Below, one piece after another: positions 1 through 13,300 of a stretch of 64,000 nucleotides of DNA; position 1 is the stretch's first letter; every line of letters starts with the position of its first letter. The stretch is from Siphonodentalium dalli (taxonomy: Eukaryota; Mollusca; Scaphopoda; Gadilida; Siphonodentaliidae), in contig CP136065.1 in NCBI GenBank assembly GCA_032622095.1, positions 109,471,195 to 109,535,194 on the forward strand. The letters run 5' to 3'. Both the position numbers and the translations under genes were made by a program. Under the pieces are notes generated by a model. The model was not told the DNA's origin. It ran no database searches and was given only the letters and a program-made list of their open reading frames with translations.

Positions 1-215
1 TGAGGTGGCATAATTCGGTAAATGTCTTAATCTGGCCTGCGATGACTGGACAAAGACTGTTGCATGTGGATATCCATCATCCCATTGTGGTTCATAAATA
101 TACCAAAGATCATTTACATCTCATCTGACATGACGGGGATGGACGTATTCTACACCACCACTTCAAAAGAAATGAATGGACATGTGGATATTTTTCCCTT
201 GCCTCATGAGCATAC
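1..215 (-). repeat. Dispersed repeat fragment, inverted copy of 55740-56045
   Basis: Read on the minus strand this stretch aligns, with gaps, to 55740-56045. Shared blocks include CATGAGGC, AATACGTCC, CAATGGGATGAT, ATATGCAACAG versus ACATGCAACAG, and AATTATGCCAC, in the same order. It runs off the left edge of the window. In both places the repeat lies directly beside the same palindromic MITE family, so repeat and MITE may have moved together. No coding potential is seen. Confidence 0.6.
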
Positions 216-217
216 TA

Positions 218-404
218 CAGTAGTGCCCTAGATAATCGACTCCTTAACCACAGCAGAATTATGGTTAATTTTTCAGGATTTAGTCAGAAATATGGCTTGT
301 TGCCATTCATAGGAAAGTTCTCAGTGAGAGCTTTCCGATGAATGGCAACAAGCCATATTCCTGACTAAATCCTGAAAAAGAGTTGATTATTTAGGGAATT
401 ACTA
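218..404. mobile_element. Palindromic MITE, family 1 (CAGTARTGCCC ends)
   Basis: Long self-complementary element. The left arm carries a block that ends GCTTGTTGCCATTCAT, and the right arm returns its reverse complement. The ends resemble CAGTAATGCCCTA and are flanked by TA on both sides (216-217, 405-406), as expected for a Tc1/mariner-type non-autonomous element. Other members lie at 11802-11931, 24970-25000 (end fragment) and 55517-55732. No transposase is encoded. Confidence 0.75.
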
Positions 405-1145
405 TATAGGTACTGGTTTACATCAAAGTACGGTTGCCTTACTCTTCTATAGCAGACTTTAAGCATAAATCATCCTCTCATCTAAGATCATCCATGATGG
501 TAAAAAAATGTTACAATTGTGAAATTAATCGGGTTTATCTCACAGAAAACATGTTGTGAACTCCACAAGAGTCAACTGAAAGAAGTAATTTAATGTGACA
601 ATATATTATACTAGCTGAAACAGGCTCTGGGGCCACAGGCCCCTGCACAAAGGGGCCTTTGTGCGCATTTTGATCTTAGACAGAGCCTGTATTCAGCGGC
701 TGCATTTGTGCGCTTGGCGCATATTTTGATCGTTTAAATATGTTTATATTTAAAAATAAAAAAAAAATTAAATTTATATATTTTTTAGATTTAACTCCTT
801 GCTCATATTAATTTGTTTTTAAAACAAATGACATCCACCAGGGTACCCCGAGTCACCACACCAAATTTGGTTGACATCAGTCTAGGGGGGTCTGGGAGAA
901 AAATTGTGAATGGGCAGGGCAGACAGATACTACTCTATAGAAAACACCTCAAAAAAAGTTAGTTCCCCCTCATATAATACCCTGTATCTCCTACATTTGT
1001 TTACCCGATTGTTTTGACATTTGAACCAATTGAGAACATGGTAAATGCAGCTATTTTTGGAATTAAACATAATCTGCCTTTAATACATAGCGATCATCCA
1101 GTGATATGGCCCAATATACACAGCTCCAGAAATTCCTGGGAAGAA
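405..1145. other. 3' flank of coq4, no gene seen
   Basis: AT-rich sequence downstream of the coq4 stop codon. It contains an imperfect direct duplication of GTGCGCATTTTGATC-like sequence (about 651-735) next to an inverted AGGCTCTG/AGAGCCT pair. A stretch at 840-930 has the flavour of common molluscan intergenic repeats. No open frame or RNA gene is supported. Confidence 0.5.
1079..1084 (-). terminator. Possible coq4 polyadenylation signal (ATTAAA)
   Basis: On the minus strand an ATTAAA hexamer, the commonest variant of AATAAA, occurs about 60 nt past the coq4 stop codon. The position is plausible for a short 3' UTR, but the motif is frequent in AT-rich DNA and no cDNA evidence is available. 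Confidence 0.25.
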
Positions 1146-1323
1146 TCAGCTTTTTATTTTAACTTTTAATTCCACTGGAGCTGGGTCAACGTTAAGTTCT
1201 CTCCTCAAGTCATTTATATCTTTCTCCCACTCTTTCTCATAGTATACGGACATGAGATGCTTTGACTGGGATCCACATCTGATGGCCCATGGTAAATAAA
1301 CTCCCAGGTATTTCTGTGTGTGC
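1146..1323 (-). CDS. coq4: coq4 terminal exon and stop
   Basis: The exon is 178 nt. The acceptor is TATATTTCTACAG. The first base completes the split Lys codon (AA/G), followed by 58 codons and TGA. It encodes [13 protein letters not shown], then [17 protein letters not shown] and a short basic tail. These match the C-terminal P-W-A---G---L---YYE--WE----LR-EL pattern of COQ4. Junction spacing to the preceding exon (RLGPK-HTQKYLG) is the same length as in human COQ4. Confidence 0.94.
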
Positions 1324-4300
1324 CTGTAGAAATATAAAAGTGTCATATGAATCCTCAAGTCATGTTTGTAATCATATACATATCGTTAACTAATATATAT
1401 TGTTCCTCCTCCAGTAAGAAACCATTTTCCTTCGGCAAAATGCTGCATTACAGTTCTCATGTTCATGTCTCAAGTTGCCAACATTAAGGAAACTAGACAA
1501 CCATTCCATCGTCTCTCATCGGACTGTTTCGTCATGACATTTATGCTGACCGAAGTTATGGAGGGACTGATAAGAGATTTTGTGGTGATCATTATTCTGT
1601 AATAAAAGTTAAATGTCCACCTTATTGTGGACAGTTTGTGGTTGATTGATGAGACGTGGCGACGGGGGGGTTGGGGGTGTCTCAACCCCCCCCCCCCAAC
1701 TTTGGTCAAAATTTTCAACCATTGGAAATTTCATACCTGACACAACAATAGTTGGAAATTTCACACCAACAATAGGTTGAAAATGTTCTTGTAGTTTGAT
1801 TTTCAAACAATTTATTAGGGGGAATTTATTGTTTTTGGACCAATATTTGCATATTTTGCTTCTTTTGGTAAAACATTTTGGACTGAAATGGCCATCAGTT
1901 AGAAATTTTCCAACCTTAGGGGGTGTCAGGTTGGAAATTTCCAACACTTGGAAAGCTTGTGTCCTGGTCCCTCCCCCATGGCCAGTTAAAAACTTCTAGT
2001 TAATTTAAGAAAACAATATTGTCCTACATTTGGTCAAAATTGTCACTGGAATTGTCATCAGTTGGAAATTTTCCATCCTAAGTCGGGGTGTCAGGTTTGA
2101 AATTTCCAACTCTATGAATGCTTGAGTCTAGTCTAGATGCTAGGAATTAGCAATTTTCTTGTTCAGATTACAAAATTTTCGCACACCGGGCCGACCCATG
2201 GTCGGCCCGGTGTGTCCTGGTACATCCCCGTGGCCAATAAAAAACTGCTAATGAGTTTAAGAAAATAATATTTTACTACATTTGGTTAAAATTGTTGACT
2301 GAAATGTTCATCAGTTGGAAAATTTCCAAACTAAGGGAGAGTATGAGGTTTGAAATTTCCAACACTAGGCAAGCTTGAGGTCAGTCTAGATGCTAGGATT
2401 TGTGCAATTTTCAGGTTCAAAATATATGAATATTATCATACCGGGTAGATAGAACCATGGTTTATAAATAGGCTATTAGGCCTGTGAACACTTAGGTGCA
2501 AGGAGGGAATGAAATTATGCAAAACCTTTGGTCTGATTCAAGGGTGTTTATAATAATTACCATCGCTACTGACGCTATCTATCATAATGTTATGAACAAC
2601 ATTCTTTCTCATAATACTTTGTTGTTTTATGGTTCAATACAACTATTCCAGATGTGTTGGTCACATTTGAACTTAAAGTTGATTACAATTTACATCTGGG
2701 TTTATTAATGTAAAAACAGTAGTGTCATTATTACTTTAATAAATTGACAGAGATTGATATTGGACAAGTGTTATAATTCTGTTCATGGTTTGATTCTCGT
2801 AACGGAGCATCACCTTCAATGTAACAATCTCAGCCATGTGCTAGCGGACCGGGGATTGCACCCTGGTCAGGGTATTCTGACAGAAATCAGAACTCGGTCC
2901 GATACCAAGATTGTCAGGCTAACAAGTCCCATTCGAGATTACTGAATAAAATCTGAATGCAAATGCCGACTTTCCCCATTACAACACTTGTTCAGGTATG
3001 TTGTCGTGGGTGCACTACGCTGTGCGATCGGGTGTGGACAATTAAAACTTAATGGCTGACCCATGTACACACCTAGGTGTGTGCATGTTACAGAACACTA
3101 CTGGAGTCACTAGATCTCATCAAAACATGCTTTCACAAAATACTTTGTGTTTTCTGTTTTAATACTGTCACACATGTCTCCTATGATTTAGATGTGTTGG
3201 TCGATGCTTGAAGTTGTCAGACTACAGTTTATCAATATCAGAAAAATAATGACTGTCGTTGTACTAAGATTCGTTAGTGTTATTAATTTCAGACAGGGAT
3301 TGACATCTGACAGGAGTCAGAATTCTGTTGAGTACATGATTCGATTCTCGTACAGTGCTTCAACTTCACTGTCAAATTTTGAACTGCTAGCATTTAATGA
3401 TTGCAAGCATGACACTAAAATTAATCGTGATGACAGTTTCACTATTGTCTCAATTCCAGATTTTAGTTATTATTCTGAATTGTATCCAAAATTAACCCAT
3501 CCTTTCAAAATTGCTGGGTTGTTTCTCGACTAAATGGTGTCTCCTTCCGGAATACAAACATAATTGCTTTCCTTCCTGTGTAGGTTTACCGAAAAGAAGC
3601 GGTGGGGGCTGGGTTACTACGATTCTGGATATGGCTCTAATTGGGACACAAAATTACAAATCATGGGTGCTCCGGTTTGCATTCTCTAGAGTAAGGCAAG
3701 AAGCTTATCGTCACTCTGACGGTGTTTAATCATGGTTTCACTATCTACAAATATATTTGAAGATACTTTGGTTTGAAAAACCTTTCCCCTTCTTGATTCA
3801 ATTATGAGAATGATTCCAGTCTGACAGGTATTTAGAATCGTGGTGACTTGACCCCTCCAGGTAACTGGCCCACTGGCAATAACTGGCGACCGTGGCCTGG
3901 ATGACGTTCCCCAATGAATAACGATATAATAGCAGTGGTATTCCAAGACGAGGAAGGTGGGGAGAGACATTATTTATGGCAAGTAACCATATCAAATGTG
4001 AGCTTGGTACAAGAACAGGCTGTACATCCAATACAGCATGCATTGTTCATAAAGGGCATGGTAGGTGTTTTGAAGGTATTCATGGACTAGCTGGAGTCTC
4101 AATGAATTTTCAAATATATACGTGTCCCGACCTTCCATACCGTTGATATGGCGAATATACTTCACACACGAATGAAGCATATTTACATGGAAAGCATTTA
4201 TATTGTCACGTGTCCCACGACCACTGCCAATAGCCTCTCCGACAAGAGGCCATCAGCATGGCTCTTCATACTTCTATTGCCCATATCAATTTGATTATCT

Positions 4301-7300
4301 GGCACATAGACAATAAAACAGGCAAAGACGTTTGCGCTGTCCAGCTAAGCTTTCGAGGAAGCTCATTGACCAGCATTACCGACCTTTCCTAAGACGCAGG
4401 CAGGGGACCACCCCGTACGAGTGGATCCCATCCCCATGGCACAGATTAGAGATGGGCGGTTTTGATTTTTTACGTTCGGTTTCGGTTTCGTTTTTTTTGG
4501 GAGAAAAAACCTCGGTTTCGGTTCGGTTTTCGGTTTTTTTTACTAGATAGTGAAATTATACTGAAATACATACAATTTGAGTATATATTTTCAAAGTAAC
4601 CGTAATTAGAGTCAATAATGTCCCAATAACGTTGAATATTTGAGGAAGGAACTGCGATCACCAGTAAACAACGGGACAAAATGCCGACGCAAAATGAATC
4701 CAATGCGATAAGATCATAAAGATGATACAATTCGGTATTTAAAAAAATAAACACCCCCATCTTCACTGTTCAATGTTCATCCCTTTCTGACATGTTTAAA
4801 ACATATTTATCATATTATATGCATTATAGTATCTGAGAATTCAACCGCAAACAGCAAATTCACAAACATTGGGCGTCCTTGACCTGACTGTAACAATTCT
4901 TGACATGTGCATGATTGACCCACATTCAATGACTGCGGTGTGATCGCTTTGATGTCTGATTGATGTTGCGACATAGTTTACAAGCTGCACATGGTTTGTC
5001 CAGATTACGTCACATCGGAATGTCCAGACGATCAAAGTGTTCATACCATTTACTTGGTTTAGTTTTCGACTGTCTGGCCAGGTTGCTGGTATTTGCATGC
5101 TCCGATACGACGTTTTTATGACATATTAAGCAGCGACATTTTTTGGAGTCGTCTCCAGTTAGACGCGTAAAATAACTCCAAACAGGGCTTTTTGTTGAAC
5201 CCTGTTCGTTATTTTGTTCGGCCATGTTTTGAAAAAGAACAAAAACAGTCGCCTACGATATTATAACATAACAACACATATCTGAGACGAAATTGACACA
5301 TTCCGATATAATATTGATCAGAGAGGCCGATAATTTGATAACAATATCAACTAATAAGTACCTGGGGAGGTATAATAAGTCGATTTAAGTGAAAAATAAA
5401 CATACAAAAAAAAACCGTAATGTCGGTTTGAGCAGAATCGCGTCGGTCGGTTTTCGGTTTATTGTCAAAAACCGAAACCGAGTTGTTTTCTCGGTTAACC
5501 GCCCATCACTAGCACAGATGCCCGATCATAAGGGCCTGAAGCCATGCTGCCAACTCTGCGCATTTCGGTCTATGCTGGGTTTGTCCTCTCTTCCTTAAAC
5601 ATGCCATAAGCGGGACCACTTAGGTCGGGGGAGTTCCTCTCTATCTTGGCTCTTCAAATTAAAATAAAACAACATTAAAAAAGGGATGTGTATCCTTTAC
5701 TAGGAGGATGATAATTTCATTCGTTTCCTTCCTAGGGGAGCCATTTTTAGAGCGGGTCTTCCCCTAGTTTGCTGCATGCTTCACACTAACCGACCTATCA
5801 CACACCTAGGTCGTTCTACTGCATGTTTGGGGGGGGCAGAGGCTCAGACCTGAATATTCTGTATGGTGACCGTGAAAATTTACCTGTGTTCATCATCTGA
5901 CTACATTGTACATCATTTGAACTGATTTCGGTTGTAGAAGGCGCACCTTCATTTCTTAGAATCGGATCGCGGTGGGTATTCCGCTGGGAACGCGGACTGC
6001 TCTCAGGTGCCTAGTGGTCGTGATGGCCTAATAATAGTAATGTGTGTGGATTTAGGCTGAACATAATACTTGTGATTGCACATTTTGCTGTCTGTCTCCA
6101 TTCCAAAGGATGGTGCTCGTTGGGAAATTTCTCCAAAATTAATACTCGTACCGACACTATTGTTTGGCACCTGAGAGTAGCGGTTTGCTTTCTCATTGGA
6201 TGCTCTGGTCACATGCGGTGTTCGGCCATGCGCTCCTGATGCTCATGGCTGTTAGTCATGTTCTCTGAGGGGCTATATATATATCTTTAATGATACATTG
6301 GATTGTGCCAGGGATCTATGCTCTGGCTCCGACCATTGGATTGTTGGGCGCAGCTTTAGTAGGGTCTTCTGACATGATCTCATGATGACTTATATATCAC
6401 CATGATATATCTATGATATCATTTTATATATCTATATATGCGAAAGATTTGTGTCACCGGGTTTCTGCAATGCTATCTTGTGATACATAGGTACCTCAGA
6501 GACATGAGACATGTTCTCTGTGGGGTTGTATATCTATATTTAGTGATACGTTGGATCATGACAGGGAGCTGTGATCTGGCTCCGACCATTAGATTGATGG
6601 GCGCAGCTTTGGAAGGGCCTTCTGACATGGTCTCATGAGGAAAACTTAATATATATATCCCCCGGATATATATATTATATCATTTTATATATATATATAT
6701 ACGCAATGTGTTTATTGTGATACATAGGTACCTCAGAGACATGTGAACGTGTGATAACTGTTCTAAGGGCAGGACCAGTTCACGCTCCTCCGGTTACGTC
6801 TCAACGGTTCAACCAATTCGTGGGGATACGTCTGGTGGAGCTGTCAGGGTACTTGGGACCTCCAGGCCATTTGGCCCCCACCAGACGCTAGCGGTTCTGG
6901 GCGCTAAAGCTGCCAAAATCGCGTGCGTACGTATCGACACCGGCTGGATGGCCTTCGGCAGCTTAAGCGTAGGGCAGGGGCCGTACCCATGAGGTAAAGC
7001 GCCGAGTCCCCCTGGTCACGCTCGCATTAACGACACGGCCTTGCCTGCCACTCCTCCGTGAAGGGATCGGAGAAAAATGACCTCTCCCCACCCTCCAGCT
7101 TGGCCAGGATATTAGCTTGGGCATGACCACCTGCAGCATGCGATGGTGGGGGCTCCCTCTGATCTGATGGCTTGACTCGCTTATAGTTGTATAACCCATT
7201 TGGGCTAATGGGCTCTCCATTTGATACCTGTGCCACAGATTGGGCATCAGGTTATCTGCCATTTGCATTGGTGAACAGCAGTTAGTTAAACTCTTAATGT

Positions 7301-10300
7301 TGGTTGTCTTGCCATCTTTGGAGTGGGCCTCCTCCAGTGCAGGTCGTTATGTCGCTAAGGCGGAGAGGGAGTTAGTCTCCTCGCATCTCAAATCGGCTGG
7401 ATTCTTAGAACTGACGGATGAAGAACAGAGAATTGCTCGGTTCGCTCGCAATTCTGAATTGAATGGCACCACCTGGGATGTTGCTTCCAAAAACAAGGGG
7501 GGGAGGTACATGTTTGGGCAATATAGCACTCTAATTATATGAGTTATTTCACGTACCTAATCATAACAGATTCATTAAAGAGTTCATATTTAGGTACAAT
7601 CTGTTTTAGAAGAGTGCATTCCCTCCAAAATTTGGCTATTAACTTTATTGCTCGTGCCTCCTCCTGGGCTTGCATTCTAATCCATATAGTTCAGTGTGAA
7701 CGGCTTCCTTTGGCGGAAATATGATATTTTAAAAAATATAATCTATATTTCCTTAAAGAAAGCCTGAACACTGAACTATCATAGGGTCCTCCCATGGCGA
7801 TGCCATTCCCAACCCCGCAACTCGCCAATCTCCTGATTGAGTTGAAAATAAACTGACGAATTCAATCGGTTATATTGGGACTGCGCATGCGTGACTGATT
7901 CCGAGCAAGCCACTGAAGACCGCGAGGGATCGTAGTCGACCACAAAAAGTTAACCCCTTTTCTACTATGGTTTACAAACGCAGGACATATATCCATATAG
8001 TTCAGTGTTCAGGCTTTCTTTAAGGAAATATATATTATATTTTTAAAAATATCATGTTTACCCATATCATAGTATGGAAGTGTCAACATCCGGATTGACC
8101 AACTGTCATTAGTCCATCCGTCTGTTTGTCTGTAGACACTTTACACATGGTGCGATAAATCGAACATTTTCTATCTGATCGGAACCAAATTTTGTATATG
8201 AATTTCTCAGCACAAAAGACAGATAGAGTTTGAATATGTGTTTGATCAGACTATTTTTAACTGATTTATGGCCCTTTTTCGAAAAAAAAATATTCACTCT
8301 TAAAAAAAAAAAATTGTTTGAATTCCTTGCCCTATTTAACATAAGCCTGTGATTTGTTGACATCTCTGCTGTATAATTGATATTAATCGGTCAGCAGTGA
8401 GGTGTTTATCTTGATGGCTGTTGCGGGTAGAATTTGATACATTATCATTATATTGGAATCTCTTGACCAAGTATTTCATGTTCAGGTCACCTTTTCACAT
8501 TTAACTCAAGGCTGTGGTGGTTCAGCATTACAGATCCTGTTCCAGTGCATTCTCTTATATAAATGTGAGTGACACATAAATTCCAATAATTTGTGTTATG
8601 TGCATTGTCTATAATAGTACCTAACAGTATACTCCATAATTCAACATCAAAACTCTCATTTATGATTCCGATCAGAGTAATTTACTTTCGCCAAGGGATG
8701 GGTTAACATCTAGTATTCCCCCCCCCCCCCCCCAACTCATTACAGGGGGTATAATTACAATTATAGTCCAGTGCATTTATGGTTTTACCCAGAACTAATT
8801 GCAACATTTGCTGGAATTGGTACATATATCCTCCATAAACAACATACTAAAAATCCGCAAAAATCGGAAAAAGGGAAATTAGTGAATTTCGTGGAAAAAA
8901 ATTGGGGAAAATTTGGTCAAATCATCAATTTATGGATTTTCATGAATGTATATAAAAAATTCAAATTTACAAGTCCTACAAATATCATGCCTATTTTGTC
9001 GACCACATTTTCCTGAATCCAGAACTGGAAACCATTCCCAGACTCCTGAAGTATTTTTCGAGTTGTGTGCCTTCAAAAATGCGAGTTTATCTGATTTCGG
9101 AGCCTTAATTTCGCAGAATGAGCCAAATGCCGTATTATATGGTTAATTATTAAAAAAACTAGAGCAAAATTAATGACTTTTTCACTGTTTTAGTAATTTC
9201 CTCACTAGATTAAACACAAAATATGATTAATATGTGCATCTATGAATAAGGAGAATAAAATATTCTGAAACAAAATGTGTGTTCCATTGTATATGGACTT
9301 AGCCAAATTTGCCTTGACACAGAACTCGTGTGATGAAATGCCATATTTGAGGTCATAAATTAATATCCATATGCTCTGCTTTTCTCATAACATTTTGAGA
9401 ATACTAGATTGAACAAATTGTGAAGGAACTTCCAAATACATTGGTGAAGAAAATAAAATTATGGTCCTATGAACTCTTAGCCTAGCCTCTTTTCCGAAAA
9501 TGCTATTGTGGGGTGTTTTTGTCAATTTTAAAATAATTTTAGGCATATTCAGAAAAATTAACGAAAGTTTATTGTGTAAAATTATGTGATCTGTCCTCTT
9601 AAATCATTTTTTTGTTGAGAAAATAGCATTTCAATGGTTATACCAATGAATTTCACTGGATTTCACTCATCATTGTGGAAACTTACTCCAAATTTGAATG
9701 GCAGAACAATGGGGTAGGGGAAAGCATATCAACAAAAACTTCAAAATTATGCATCTTGAAGCATAAAACTTTATATTAACAGCTTCTGCTTACATTGTTC
9801 TTTCATACATAATTTCATATTTCCTTTGTTTATGTTTATTGACAGAGCTATAATATTTTTTGTCATAATTTGGCAGTGAAATGTCAAATTGGCATTTTGA
9901 GATTGTTTTTATACAACATAACCATAAAATTATAAATCAACGTCCGATAACGTATTAAGCAGTTTTATAATGCAACAGGAATGTACACAAACTGGAAGAA
10001 AACAACATTGTGTCTGAAATGGCTGTAATTTGGTGATAAGATTGCATTTTGTGATTTTTCCTACCCCTATACCAACGTTAAAATTTGGAGTCAAGTTTCC
10101 TGAAAAATGAAAGAAATCAAGTGACATACTATGGCATAACCAATGTAAGGCTAATTTTTTATCACTAAAGTGTTGTTTTACACATTAAAACACCCATTGT
10201 TTTTTTTTATGGCCCAAAACCTTTTAGAATGGACAAAAATGCCTCAAACTGGCATCTTTGGAAACAAGCTAAGACTAAGTATTCAAAGGGCCATAAGTTG

Positions 10301-13300
10301 ATTTTCTTAAATAATGTTCTGTTAATACCTTTACAATTTGTTCAATCCAACATACTTAAAGGGTTATAAGAAAAGCATGGCATATGGGTATTAAATTATT
10401 GAGTTACATGACCTCAATAATTGCATTTCATCACACACGTTCTGTGTCGGAGGCAAAAGTCCATACAATGGAACACACATTTTGTTTGAGAATATAATCT
10501 TCTTCTTAATTATAGATGCACATATTAATCATATTTTGTGTTTAATCTAGTGAGGAAATAACTAAAACACTGAAAAATCCCTTCAGTTTGCGCTAGTTTT
10601 TTTTAATAATTAATCATAAATAAGGCATTTTGGCTCATTCTTCGAAATTGAGGCTCCAAAAATGGGCCGAAATCAGGTAAACTCGCGTTTTTGAAGGCAC
10701 ACAACTCGAAAAATACGTAATGAATCTGGGACTGGTTTTCAGTAATGGGTTCAGGAAAATGAGGACGACACAATACGCATGCTATTTGAAGGACTTGTGA
10801 ATTTGATTGTTTTTATATACATCCATGAATATCCATAAATTGATGATTTGACCAAATTTCCTCAAATTTATTTCACGAAATTCACGAATTTCCCTTTTTT
10901 CCGATTTTTAGTATGTTGTTTATGGAGGGTTTATTTACTTATTCCAGCAAAAAAAACATTCTGTTGCAATTAGTTCCGGGTTTGGCATTTTTTCTCATAA
11001 ATGCACTGGACTATTACCCCATTCCTGCTGAAAAGTGGTAAATGTAGGAATACAAGCTCAAACAATATTATGCATGCTGCGAAATAATATTTCTACTTTA
11101 AGTAAAAAGGGGATAACTCTGCTAAACAAAGTTGGATCAAGCTCATAGTCGTAGGTACACAGGTTTGCATAGTGGGAAATATCCGTGCCAAGTTTTAAAA
11201 ACAAATTGATGGGAAAATGTATTTTGGGAGTGAGATATTAAAAGTCAATAAATATTGGCATCTTTGTTGAAATATGATTTGTATAATAACCCTTCCATGA
11301 CTGGAGCTTTTTGAAATTTTGCGAAAACCCTGTACCAATGCATTCTCTTATATATGCGAGTCGCCCATAGGGAGCCTCGCATATATATATGAGAATGCCT
11401 TGGCCTAACAATATTTACCTATTTAAGAATTTTACATACCAGTAATTATTATTAAAACAATCAGGAATTTATATACAAGTCAAAACACACCACCAGGGAG
11501 TAAGTCCTGTCACCAGATGTTCAGCGGCATCAGGTATTAAATGTTAAAGAGTTAACTCACTTTGGACCAAGTCTGAGTGGACCAAATACTGCACCTAGAG
11601 TGCACATGGGTAGACCAGTCTGTATTGCCTCTACCCACTTAACAGCAACCTCCCCAAGCATGACAGGTGGCATTCCTAGCAAGACGTGATAGAGGTCATG
11701 AACTTGTCGATACCTTAGCATGACATACATCAATTCCTCGTCATCGACAAACTGAACAGGCTGTCGAGCATCTGGAGAAAAACCCTGAAATTATCAATGT
11801 ATAGTAATGCTCTAAATAATCGACTCCTTAACTACAGAAGAATTATGGGCAATTTTTCAGGATTTAGTCGGAAATATGGCTTGTTGCCATTCATCGGAAC
11901 GCTCTCACTGAGATTATTTAGAGCATTACTGTATACAAGGATCATGTCAGAGAATTTATACCACATGTACTACTTTCTTTCTAAAATTCTAATTAGGTAT
12001 CACCAAAGTGTGCTGCCCCTTTCAATTGTATCACTATTAAAGTTAATCATTTCGCTCTTGTGGCACTATGTCATTCTTTCGGTAATTGAACAAATTTTAC
12101 CACAAATTGGACATTTTACATGACAGCGATCAGGCTATTTCATGCTATAACCCTTTCTACACTAAATGGAATCTCCCACTCAATAATAAAAGTATACATT
12201 GGAATGGTATATTCTTCATTTGGATGGGTTTTCAGAAAAAATAAGCAGATGGCAGTTAATACAAGACAGTCAAAGTGGGGTCGCTCACCAGACTGCAAAG
12301 ACTGATGAGACTGGGACTCTGGAGACCACAATAGTCAGAACTTTTCATAAGCACTTTGAAAAAAGTAGATCTAAACACGATATGTGGCTAGAGAGGCTTC
12401 AGTAGTGTACAGTGGGTAATTTCAAGGTGAATATCCACCATGGAATTTCCCACTGTTCACTACTGATCACCCCCCTCCTCCAGCTCAACAAGTCCCCTCC
12501 CGACCGGGCTCCAGACTCCCAAGTCTTGGGTTGGAATTTCACAACCGACATCTCAAACTTTCTCAATTTTTGGAAATTTCCAATCTCACAAGCACCTTTT
12601 TATAAAACCATTTAGACATGTTTGAAGCCCATTTATCCATGGACCCAAAACACCATACATGTATGTCAGATTAATCAGTTAGGTAGTTCCAAGGAAGATG
12701 TTTTAATGAATTTGATATTTCAATGATTTTTTAAACACAAAATTGTTAACTCCCCATAGCCCCCGTCATTTCTTAACAGGTTGACCTGATGTTAACAAAT
12801 CTGAATATCAGTCACTAAAGGATCATCCATACTATATGTAAGCTAAATACTCCAACCTCTCTTGAGAAGACAATTTAAGAATGACTATAGAGACATACAG
12901 TTATGTCCCTGGTCCCACCCTATTTAACCTGGTGACCACATCTGAATAAATTTCAATACCAGACACCAAAGAACCCTTCATACTAAATATCAGCAAAATA
13001 GACCTGTTAACATTTGTGGCGATTTCGGTCGAACAGTTTAACCCGAAGTAGGAAAATGTGGACTGTTACTGGTTGAAAAATCAAATCTACAGCCTCATTG
13101 CCTCCACCCAGGCAGCTTAGAAATCAATAGGAATCTATATATTATTATACCAGTATCAAACAGCATACATACAGGTAGGGTGGGTGGTTGAGAGTTAAAT
13201 CTCTTATCTCTGCCCTTATTTGAACAAATGTGAATCCCCATCTATGAGATCTATTCATCTAGAAATTTCAAACGGTAGATTTTAAGAGTTGAAGAAAACT

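Noticed and set aside
1470-1999. Overlapping 67-112 codon frames on both strands near 1.5-2.0 kb
   Set aside because: They fall in the GGAAATTTCC repeat and C-rich run; no homology or splice evidence.
3192-3533. 113-codon plus-strand frame
   Set aside because: Overlaps an old tandem duplication whose other copy is not open; no domain.
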